DNA of 7,939 bases from DAOPZC01 sp035353175. GTDB lineage: Bacteria; Verrucomicrobiota; Kiritimatiellia; RFP12; UBA1067. This document shows positions 1 through 5,431 of the stretch, piece after piece (positions within the stretch are counted from its first letter, which is position 1; every line of letters begins with the position of its first letter). A program made the translations under genes and the position numbers. Location of the stretch: contig DAOPZC010000121.1 in NCBI GenBank assembly GCA_035353175.1, forward strand, positions 1 through 7,939, read 5' to 3'. The notes beneath the pieces were generated by a model, which saw only the letters and a program-made list of their open reading frames with translations, made no database searches and was not told the origin of the DNA.

Positions 1-18
1 CAAACAATGTCCTCAAAC

Positions 19-25
19 AGGAGGA
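19..25 (+). promoter_or_regulatory. Shine-Dalgarno site that sets the start of the LamG protein
   Basis: AGGAGGA at 19-25 is a near-perfect Shine-Dalgarno sequence. The first in-frame ATG (26) abuts it and is too close to be used. The ATG at 32 lies six bases downstream, the ideal distance, so translation most likely begins there. A third in-frame ATG at 41 is less well spaced. Only 18 bases precede the site, so the promoter lies outside the window. Confidence 0.8.
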
Positions 26-31
26 ATGAAC

Positions 32-2671
32 ATGAATGTGATGAAACGTGTTGCTCTTGCAAAAGTCAGGGGAGGGGCTTCCCTGTTCGCGGCGAGTCTC
101 GTTGGCGCGGTTGTGTTCCCGACATCCGTCGCGTCGGCTGCGGGCTGGACACCGCAGAGCTATGTGCAGAACGGCCTCGTGACGCACTTCGACGGTATCG
201 ACAACGCGAAGACGGGCACGCATGATTCGTCTACCAACGTGTGGAAGGATCTCGTGGGCGGCGCTTCGTTGACGCTCACCTCCAGTGCCTTCTGGGGCGG
301 AACCTATCTGAACTGCGGCACCAATAAGCAGACGATCGTCAATGCGACTTCGGTCAACACCTTCAGCGCCACGGTCGAGGCGGCGGTCAATGTCGACAAC
401 ATTGGCCGGGGTGGCAATCCCACGACCGCCTGGCCGTTCTTGGTGAACAGCGGCGGGCTTGCCTTCCATGGCGCAGGCGACTCCTCGCATACGTTCCGCT
501 TCTTCGTGAACGGCGCCGAGCCGCGTCCGGACGCGGCGAACATTTACGACAACACCCTGAGCGGCACTTCGGACGGCACCAGGTACTGCATCTACAGGGA
601 CGGTTTGTTTGCTGCTTCCGTGAACGCGGCCGGGTCGGGCAGGGGCAACGGAAGCAACTGGTATTTCTGCGATGCCAATGGCGGCACCATCAATGCATGG
701 ATCTACTCGCTCCGTATCTACAACCGTGCGCTCACCGCGGCGGAGGTGCTCCAGAACGCTCGGGTGGACAGTTTCCGTTTCCGCGCCTGGCATTTTACGG
801 GAACCGGTGCTGCTGTCGACTGGAGCGCGGCTTCCTGGCTTGACATGCAGTATCAGGCGTCCGCCACCGTTCCGCCCACCACCACCAACGTCTACGCCAG
901 GGTGGCCAACGCGACCCTGAATGTGACAGCTGTCGACAATCCCGCACTGGCTTCGCTTTCGCTCGAGGACGGCGCCGTGCTGAACGTGGCGGAGGGCGCG
1001 GTCGTTTCGGTGAAAGAGCTCTATGTCGAGGGCGTGAAGGTCGCACGAGGCATCTACACGGGCGCGGACACTCTCGCCTGGGTGACGGGAGCCGGCGTCG
1101 TGCGCGTCGCCGGGGATCTGGATCGTAACATCCCCTCCATAATCCCCACGGCGGCCGCCGATGGGTGGTATGAGTTCGGCGACACCAGTGGCAGAGTCGG
1201 TTACGCGGTGGGGTACATGTCGTCCGGGAGCTCGTATCACTACATGAAAGCCGAGTGGCCGACGTGGGACGTCTATGCCTTTCCCGCCGGCGCGAAGCTG
1301 CGCCTTAAAGGGTACATCCTCCTGGACACGGTTCCTGCCAATACCTTCAGCGAGGTCGATTTCTCCCAGCTCACGTATCTGATGCTCCATTCGTCCATGG
1401 CGTTTGCCGACAATACGCCGGTTGAAATCAACAGCGGCGCGAGCTTCCGCTATCAGCCGGGCACATGGTCGTCCTACACGGGGCTCTGGTGGATCACGTC
1501 GGCGCCAGACCTCAGCCAGGCCGACAATTATAAATGCGGCGCCGATATCAAGATGAATGGCGGATCCTTCAGAGTGTATGGTGACGGCATATCCTTCGCC
1601 TATCCGGTCTTCACCGGCAATATCTCGGGTACGGGCACGTATTATTCCACCAACTTCGGCAAGCAGAGTCGCTTCACTGGCGGCTTTGCCTTCGACTGCT
1701 CGAATAGCGGCTTTCAGAACGGCCAGGTGCTGTGGCTCGACACCCTCACGGTGACGGCGCGGTTGCAGACGATGACGCTGGCCGGCTGCACGGGGCAGTT
1801 TGCCACCAATTCTTCCTGGTGCGCGAACGGCATCCTCTTTGGCAAGGACAATGTCAGAGCGCCCGCCGACCACGAACTCTACATCACGACGCTCACGGGC
1901 AACGCCTCGAGCACTACGGATCCAAACAACAGGCGGTGGCGCACGGGCGGGCACCTGTTCGTATGGGGTTCGAACACGGTGCACGTGGGCGAGCTCAAGA
2001 GCGGCATCCATGCCGTGACGCATGCAGGAGAGTTCGATGTTCGCCAGTCGTATTTCAGCACCGGGCGCACGGGCGTGGGCCCCGCGTTCCTCGTCGTGGA
2101 CAAGTTCTCGAGCGGCACCATCTATACCACGACGAACGTCTTCCTCACCCTCGGTACGATGGAGGCGTCTACGACCGTCGACTACACCTACCAGTCGGGC
2201 AACATCAACTACACGACGCTCGACCTCACGAACACCTGCTCCAGTTCGGCGATCGTGAAGGCGACGGACCTCCACATGCTTCCGGCGCGCCTCTCGGGCT
2301 TCGCGGGCAAGGTGCAGCTGACGGACACGGCCGCGAAGACCTACACGGTCCCGGTCGATCTCACTCAAGGTGCGAGCGGTCTCTATCAGAAGGCCGGCTG
2401 CATCGGTTCGGGCGTGCTTGACGCCGCGCCGTCGACGGGTACGATCGACGCCACGTTCCCGACGACGCAAGACGCGAAGCCGGTTCCCGGCGAATACGCG
2501 CTCGCGCGCTTCACCTCTGGCGGTGGACTGCTCGCAGGCTGGACGGTGAAGCTGAACGGCGTGGAGACCTCCTTCGTCAACATCGCCGGCATGAACGTAC
2601 AGGTGAAGAAAGATGCCACGGGCCTCTGGCTCAAGGTGACGAAGACCGGCTTAATAATGTTCCTTCTCTGA
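32..2671 (+). CDS. Secreted LamG-like (concanavalin A-fold) surface protein, 879 aa
   Basis: A large exported beta-rich protein. Starting at ATG 32, residues 1-36 form a Sec signal peptide: basic start (K5, R6, K11, R13), hydrophobic core around 16-29, and signal peptidase I site A-S-A before A37. Residues ~48-246 look like a LamG/concanavalin A-like lectin-glucanase domain, ending in the typical strand RIYNRALTAAEVLQN (from residue 228). A short beta module follows and closes with LYVEGVKVARGIYTG...GAGVVRV (residues ~330-360), a pattern common at the end of autotransporter-associated repeat modules. The remaining ~520 residues are rich in Gly, Ser, Thr and aromatics, with scattered cysteines. 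I recognise no domain there. There is no transmembrane anchor, PEP-CTERM motif or LPXTG; the chain ends in a short hydrophobic tail, TGLIMFLL. A role in carbohydrate binding or surface adhesion is inferred from the LamG-like domain. No glycosidase active site is visible. The gene appears to stand alone, followed by a strong terminator. Confidence 0.85.
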   Translation: MNVMKRVALAKVRGGASLFAASLVGAVVFPTSVASAAGWTPQSYVQNGLVTHFDGIDNAKTGTHDSSTNVWKDLVGGASLTLTSSAFWGGTYLNCGTNKQTIVNATSVNTFSATVEAAVNVDNIGRGGNPTTAWPFLVNSGGLAFHGAGDSSHTFRFFVNGAEPRPDAANIYDNTLSGTSDGTRYCIYRDGLFAASVNAAGSGRGNGSNWYFCDANGGTINAWIYSLRIYNRALTAAEVLQNARVDSFRFRAWHFTGTGAAVDWSAASWLDMQYQASATVPPTTTNVYARVANATLNVTAVDNPALASLSLEDGAVLNVAEGAVVSVKELYVEGVKVARGIYTGADTLAWVTGAGVVRVAGDLDRNIPSIIPTAAADGWYEFGDTSGRVGYAVGYMSSGSSYHYMKAEWPTWDVYAFPAGAKLRLKGYILLDTVPANTFSEVDFSQLTYLMLHSSMAFADNTPVEINSGASFRYQPGTWSSYTGLWWITSAPDLSQADNYKCGADIKMNGGSFRVYGDGISFAYPVFTGNISGTGTYYSTNFGKQSRFTGGFAFDCSNSGFQNGQVLWLDTLTVTARLQTMTLAGCTGQFATNSSWCANGILFGKDNVRAPADHELYITTLTGNASSTTDPNNRRWRTGGHLFVWGSNTVHVGELKSGIHAVTHAGEFDVRQSYFSTGRTGVGPAFLVVDKFSSGTIYTTTNVFLTLGTMEASTTVDYTYQSGNINYTTLDLTNTCSSSAIVKATDLHMLPARLSGFAGKVQLTDTAAKTYTVPVDLTQGASGLYQKAGCIGSGVLDAAPSTGTIDATFPTTQDAKPVPGEYALARFTSGGGLLAGWTVKLNGVETSFVNIAGMNVQVKKDATGLWLKVTKTGLIMFLL

Positions 2672-2758
2672 TGTGGGAACGACCAGGCGCCCGTGTGAAT
2701 CGGGCAGTGCGCCCCTGTCAATCCGGTGACGTGAGGCATCGAGGAACAAACGGACAAA
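2672..2758. other. Intergenic stretch after the LamG gene
   Basis: No convincing coding potential. A weak imperfect hairpin can be drawn at about 2686-2714 (GGCG/CGCC plus CCCG/CGGG with a bulge), but it has no T-run and is not a terminator by itself. The end of the stretch reads as a T-rich sequence on the minus strand (TTTGTCCGTTTGTTCCTC), which fits the terminator that follows when read leftwards. Confidence 0.5.
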
Positions 2759-2792
2759 GCAAAGAAGGCGAATGATGGGACGCCTTCTTTGC
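2759..2792. terminator. Strong hairpin terminator, probably bidirectional
   Basis: GCAAAGAAGGCG (2759-2770) and CGCCTTCTTTGC (2781-2792) form a perfect 12-bp stem around a 10-base loop. Rightwards it is followed by GTGTAGGTTTTGTTG, a moderate T-rich tail. Leftwards the minus strand continues TTTGTCCGTTTG. It lies about 90 bases after the LamG stop and about 35 bases beyond a minus-strand stop at 2827, so it can end transcription from both sides. Confidence 0.85.
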
Positions 2793-2826
2793 GTGTAGGT
2801 TTTGTTGACGTTCGGTGCGGCCGGGT

Positions 2827-2904
2827 TCACTTGCCCTTCTTCAATTCCACAGTCAGGCACTCCTCGCCGGTGCGCTTCTTATCGCGCCTATCGCGCCACC
2901 CCGG
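2827..2904 (-). pseudogene. Minus-strand C-terminal tail in another frame, possibly the end of the phage relic gene
   Basis: Shifted one frame from the portal relic, the minus strand is open from 2904 down to a TGA at 2827. It ends with KKRTGEECLTVELKKGK. Its codons mostly end in G or C, like real genes here, and its stop lies about 35 bases before the bidirectional hairpin, as a true gene end would. It may be the original end of the same gene after a frameshift, or the end of another gene joined by deletion. I do not recognise the peptide, and it does not resemble the usual end of Mu gp29-like portal proteins. Confidence 0.35.
2880..2897. repeat. 9-bp perfect tandem repeat at the end of the phage relic
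   Basis: TATCGCGCC occurs twice back to back (2880-2888 and 2889-2897). It overlaps the stop codon of the portal-relic frame. It may be a slippage product formed during decay. Because 9 bp is a multiple of three, the duplication alone does not explain the frame change. Confidence 0.7.
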
Positions 2905-3241
2905 CTATCCCGCCAACCTCCTCCATCCTCAGCTCAAACCCCGCCTCGACCGGCCAGCCGGGAAACGCCGCGTCCAGCAGAGGCTTGTCAAAGTCGCGCC
3001 GCAACGCCTCAGACACCATGACGGAGTCAGCCTTCGCCACCTGATTGAACGCCTCCTGATGCGCCGATCCGGCCAGCGTGCCGCTGCCGCTCTCCGTCAG
3101 CATCGTCAGCAGGCCGCAGGTGCCGAGCAGCGTGATCTGCCGGTCAAGGTAGTCCAGATGGTCGCGGAAGGGCGGCTTGCCGTTGCCGCCGCCGTTGACG
3201 TACATCACGTCGGTGCCGTTCGGCAGATATCGTCTGGCCAT
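2888..3241 (-). pseudogene. Remnant of a Mu gp29-like (DUF935) phage portal protein, C-terminal part
   Basis: The 117-residue minus-strand reading from ATG 3241 to TAG 2888 contains GKPPFRDHLDYLDRQI, LLTMLTESGSGTLAGSAHQ, a DFDKPLLDAAFPG segment and PVEAGFEL in that order. From memory of the family, this order and wording match the C-terminal core of DUF935 portal proteins of Mu-like phages: substrate-loop GSG, AHQE, then the FDxPLL...FPG..P...FEL block. Portal proteins form the dodecameric DNA-entry vertex of tailed phage capsids. Full-length members are about 450-550 residues, so most of the N-terminal part is missing. Upstream the open frame continues into sequence antisense to the next gene and loses all family resemblance. 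No other head, terminase or tail gene is nearby. It is therefore a broken relic, not a functional gene. The similarity is recalled, not computed. Confidence 0.75.
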
Positions 3242-3294
3242 AACACAAATCCCCACCCCGAACCTCGCGCGGTCGCCGCAAGTTTCAGATGAGC

Positions 3295-3330
3295 ATGACA
3301 AGAAAGTGGTAAAGTGTGCTAATATATATT
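3295..3330 (+). promoter_or_regulatory. Putative extended -10 promoter for the four-gene unit
   Basis: TGCTAATAT at 3317-3325 is an extended -10 element (TGN plus TAATAT), in an AT-rich run (TAATATATATT) that stands out against GC-rich surroundings. A weak -35 candidate, ATGACA, sits at 3295-3300, 19 bases upstream. A start near 3332 would give a ~50-base leader before the ATG at 3381. It is placed immediately beside the 5' end of the portal relic. Sigma-70-type rules are assumed. Confidence 0.5.
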
Positions 3331-3380
3331 CCGTTGAGCTGGTCTCATACTTCGTTTGGACAAAACAAGGGGACGACAAA

Positions 3381-3701
3381 ATGGAAACAAAAGTCACCGT
3401 GCTGGAAGCGTTACAGCAGAAGCGAAGATTCATTAAGAAGAATGCGGGACAAATCAGGGGCAAGGTTAAATTGGCTGAGCTGTTTACCCCGTCTTTTATG
3501 CGGGAATACACAAAGCTTGCGGACATCCAAGAGTTTTTCGGCAACAGCGATTTTAAAATCGTAACAAAAGCGGACATGCGGGCGATCCCGGACGACTTAT
3601 GGAATAAATACATCGCCAGCATTTCCGACTTTTCCACGTGGAGGGAGATGTTTTGTACGGCAACGGCTGAGTATCTGAAAGGCAAGCTTTCCCAGAACTG
3701 A
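3381..3701 (+). CDS. Small hypothetical protein, 106 aa
   Basis: I do not recognise this protein. ATG 3381 is chosen because AAGGGGA (3367-3373) lies seven bases before it and a promoter-like -10 lies ~55 bases upstream. The frame is open further upstream to 3177, but that part overlaps the phage relic and reads unlike a protein. The product is soluble, with no signal peptide or membrane helix. It has a basic N-terminal half (KKRRF-like cluster QQKRRFIKK near residues 12-20) and probable alpha helices throughout, and a C-terminal half with several aromatics (DDLWNKYIASISDFSTWREMF). Codons are visibly more AT-rich (AAA, TTT, TTA, ATT) than in its neighbours, suggesting separate origin, perhaps with the nearby phage material. 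It is first in a probable operon with the lipocalin, 52 bases upstream of it. DNA binding is possible from the basic patch but unsupported by any motif. Confidence 0.7.
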   Translation: METKVTVLEALQQKRRFIKKNAGQIRGKVKLAELFTPSFMREYTKLADIQEFFGNSDFKIVTKADMRAIPDDLWNKYIASISDFSTWREMFCTATAEYLKGKLSQN

Positions 3702-3753
3702 TGCGTTGGAAAAAGGATCGAATCGGCTGAGATTTCCGGCAGGGGAGGTCCAT

Positions 3754-4272
3754 ATGGCGATGCAAAAACTGGCGGCTGTGCTGGCTCTGTTCGTGACGGG
3801 GTGTGTCGGTATCCCCGATAACGTGGAGCCCGTCGGCAATTTCAAGGCCGACAGGTATTTTGGAAGGTGGTACGAGATTGCGCGGCTGGACCATTCGTTC
3901 GAGCGCGGCCTGACCCGTGTGACGGCGGATTACAGCCTGCGGGATGACGGCGGCATCAGGGTGCTGAATCGCGGTTACTCCGCCCAGGAGGACAAATGGA
4001 AAGAGGCCGAGGGGAAAGCCTTTTTTGTCGGACGGCGCGACCTCGGGCATCTGAAAGTTTCGTTCTTCGGGCCCTTCTACGGATCGTATGTCGTCATCGA
4101 TCTTGACCACGAGGATTATCGGCACGCGCTCGTGTGCGGCCCCGACAAATCCTATTTGTGGATTCTGGCCAGGGAGCCAACGCTTGAAGACAGTGTGAAA
4201 GCCCGCCTCATGGCAAAGGCGTCGGCACTGGGCTTTGACACACGCCGGCTGATCCTTGTCGATCACCCGTGA
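3754..4272 (+). CDS. blc: Outer-membrane lipocalin lipoprotein (Blc family), 172 aa
   Basis: Bacterial lipocalins are small eight-stranded beta-barrels that bind fatty acids, lysophospholipids or other hydrophobic ligands. E. coli Blc is anchored in the outer membrane. Start ATG 3754 follows AGGGGAGG (3741-3748) at five bases; an upstream in-frame ATG at 3706 would prepend a non-signal-like stretch. The product has a lipoprotein signal peptide with lipobox VTG-C (Cys17), the lipidation site. The lipocalin signature GRWYEIARLDHSFERG begins at residue 37 (GxW 37-39). It is followed by YSLRDDGGIRVLNRGY, the strand KVSFFGPFYGSYVVIDLD, and RHALVCGPDKSYLWILAR, all close to E. coli Blc as I recall it. 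Length matches the family (~170-180). Residue 18 after the Cys is Val, not Asp, consistent with outer-membrane targeting under E. coli rules. The methyltransferase gene follows after 24 bases, so the two are likely cotranscribed. Confidence 0.95.
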   Translation: MAMQKLAAVLALFVTGCVGIPDNVEPVGNFKADRYFGRWYEIARLDHSFERGLTRVTADYSLRDDGGIRVLNRGYSAQEDKWKEAEGKAFFVGRRDLGHLKVSFFGPFYGSYVVIDLDHEDYRHALVCGPDKSYLWILAREPTLEDSVKARLMAKASALGFDTRRLILVDHP

Positions 4273-4296
4273 TTGTGCCAAAAAGGGTTTGTCCAT

Positions 4297-4947
4297 ATGA
4301 ATAACGGTGCGCGATTCTGCCAACGGTACCAAGCGGGGGACACGCCTTGGGACTTCGGGCAGCCGGACTTCAATCTCATCGACGTCGTGACGAGGGTGCC
4401 TGTTCCGTGCTGCAAAGCCCTGGATGTCGGCTGCGGGACGGGCGACAATGCACTCTGGCTTGCCGGAAAAGGTTTTCGGGTCGTCGGAGCCGACATATCT
4501 GACATCGCCTTGGCGAAGGCGGCGCGGAAAGCTTCAGAAGCGCATGCCGCGTGCGGGTTTGTGCGCGCCGATTTCCTCAAAGACAGGATTGAAGGCGCGC
4601 CGTTCGGTTTCGTTTTCGACCGCGGTTGTTTCCACTCGTTCCGCTTCAAGACGGACCGCGTCAGGTTCGCGCAAAACGTGGCCGCACACTTGGAGGATGG
4701 CGGGTTGTGGCTGATGCTCGCCGGCAACGCCGACGAGCACCGCCAAGGCCTCGGGCCGCCCCAGTTGACCGCCGAGGACATCGTCCGGGCGGCGGAGCCT
4801 TGTTTCGAGATCCTGTCGCTGACCGTCAGCCATTTTGCCTCCGCCAAACCGAATCCGGCGAGGGCATGGCGATGTCTGTTGCGGAAGCGCTCAGCCGCAG
4901 GGAACATGGGCGATGCGCATGGAAATGACGCGTGCGGGAGCGTGTAG
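4297..4947 (+). CDS. Class I SAM-dependent methyltransferase, 216 aa
   Basis: Transfers a methyl group from S-adenosylmethionine; substrate unknown. ATG 4297 is preferred, with AAAAGGG (4281-4287) nine bases upstream. A TTG at 4273 also opens the frame but has no ribosome site. The N-terminal YQAGDTPWDFGQPDFNL (from residue 11) resembles the cap segment of thiopurine/TehB-type small-molecule methyltransferases. Motif I is LDVGCGTG (42-49). The acidic residue that binds the ribose of SAM is D66 in GADIS. D92 in RADF would contact the adenine side. FVFDRGCFHSF (from ~105) is the motif IV region, with the DRGCFH pattern typical of this subgroup. The fold should end near WRCLLRKR, but about 19 further residues (SAAGNMGDAHGNDACGSV region) look low-complexity and non-conserved. 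The protein is soluble and cytoplasmic. The gene sits 24 bases after the lipocalin and 76 bases before a membrane-protein gene, suggesting shared transcription. Confidence 0.88.
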   Translation: MNNGARFCQRYQAGDTPWDFGQPDFNLIDVVTRVPVPCCKALDVGCGTGDNALWLAGKGFRVVGADISDIALAKAARKASEAHAACGFVRADFLKDRIEGAPFGFVFDRGCFHSFRFKTDRVRFAQNVAAHLEDGGLWLMLAGNADEHRQGLGPPQLTAEDIVRAAEPCFEILSLTVSHFASAKPNPARAWRCLLRKRSAAGNMGDAHGNDACGSV

Positions 4948-5023
4948 CGAAAGAGCTTCGCTGGACGGGGCTCCGCGGCGGGCGGGAAAAGCGACGTCTG
5001 CTGCAAAAGAGGGGAGGCCTGGA

Positions 5024-5386
5024 ATGGTCGGTGTTTTGAGTGCGACGACGTGTCTTCTTTATTCCGTGGCGGGCGTGTTGCTCGTCTGGAAGTATCGAAA
5101 AACGGGGGACATCGGTTTTCTCTGGCTGGGATGGCCGCTGGTGCTGCTGCCGTTTGCGTCCATCCCTCTCGCCTTGTGGGTTCAAGAAGGCGTGGACCGG
5201 TTGGCGTTTGGGGGGCGCGGCGGAACGTTTCCGTTTACGCTGGTGGAGCAGGGACGCGTTACGCTGGGTGTCTTCCTCACGCTCCTGAACCTGTTGGAGC
5301 ACGTGGTCTGGGGGGGGCTTTCCGTGATCGCGCTTTGTGTCTTGCGGCCCCGCGCTGCCAGAGGCTCCGCAAATCATGAACGATAG
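5024..5386 (+). CDS. Small integral membrane protein with three predicted helices, 120 aa
   Basis: No family recognised. ATG 5024 is chosen because AGAGGGGAGG (5008-5017) lies six bases before it. The frame is open further upstream but overlaps the methyltransferase and reads as non-protein. Three hydrophobic spans are visible: residues ~2-23, ~32-53 and ~79-107. The first loop carries K23, R25 and K26, and the C-terminus is basic (RPRAARG). By the positive-inside rule this gives an outside N-terminus and cytoplasmic first loop and tail. The 25-residue loop between helices 2 and 3 is Gly-rich (FGGRGGTF). The third span contains an adjacent Glu92-His93 pair within the hydrophobic stretch, which could be functional. 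It is last in the probable four-gene unit and is followed within five bases by a hairpin. The 76-base gap before it holds only a weak 6-bp hairpin (4946-4962). Confidence 0.75.
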   Translation: MVGVLSATTCLLYSVAGVLLVWKYRKTGDIGFLWLGWPLVLLPFASIPLALWVQEGVDRLAFGGRGGTFPFTLVEQGRVTLGVFLTLLNLLEHVVWGGLSVIALCVLRPRAARGSANHER

Positions 5387-5390
5387 AATT

Positions 5391-5423
5391 CGGCGGATAA
5401 CGGCGCGACGCCGTCATCCGCCG
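5391..5423. terminator. Hairpin between converging genes
   Basis: CGGCGGAT (5391-5398) pairs with ATCCGCCG (5416-5423), then after one A-C mismatch ACGGC (5400-5404) pairs with GCCGT (5410-5414) around a five-base loop. The stem is stable and GC-rich, but the T-tail is poor (GCCGCTATTT rightwards, AATTCTATCG leftwards). It sits between the plus-strand stop at 5386 and the minus-strand stop at 5432, where a shared terminator would be expected. Confidence 0.65.
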
Positions 5424-5431
5424 GCCGCTAT

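Noticed and set aside
1732..2421. 229-residue plus-strand open frame inside the LamG gene
   Set aside because: It overlaps the LamG protein in another frame, is rich in Arg, His and Gly as expected of a GC-rich shadow, and has no domain or suitable ribosome site.
3177..3380. Longer N-terminus for the 106-residue protein
   Set aside because: The extension overlaps the phage relic, spans the promoter-like region and lacks a ribosome site. ATG 3381 has a good one.
3548..3561. 14-bp perfect palindrome CGATTTTAAAATCG
   Set aside because: It lies inside the coding region of the small hypothetical protein, is a single AT-rich copy, and has no second site to suggest an operator.
3242..3685. Upstream extension of the portal-relic frame on the minus strand
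   Set aside because: It is antisense to the 106-residue gene and promoter and has no portal similarity. The frame is open by chance.
3553..4332. 259-residue minus-strand open frame opposite the lipocalin
   Set aside because: It is antisense to an unmistakable Blc lipocalin and shows no family resemblance.
4946..4962. 6-bp hairpin AGCGAA/TTCGCT just after the methyltransferase
   Set aside because: It is too weak and has no T-run, so it is not supported as a terminator. It is noted only in the membrane-protein entry.
4263..5006. 247-residue minus-strand open frame opposite the methyltransferase
   Set aside because: The plus strand carries clear SAM motifs. The minus reading is Ser/Pro/Arg-rich shadow sequence.
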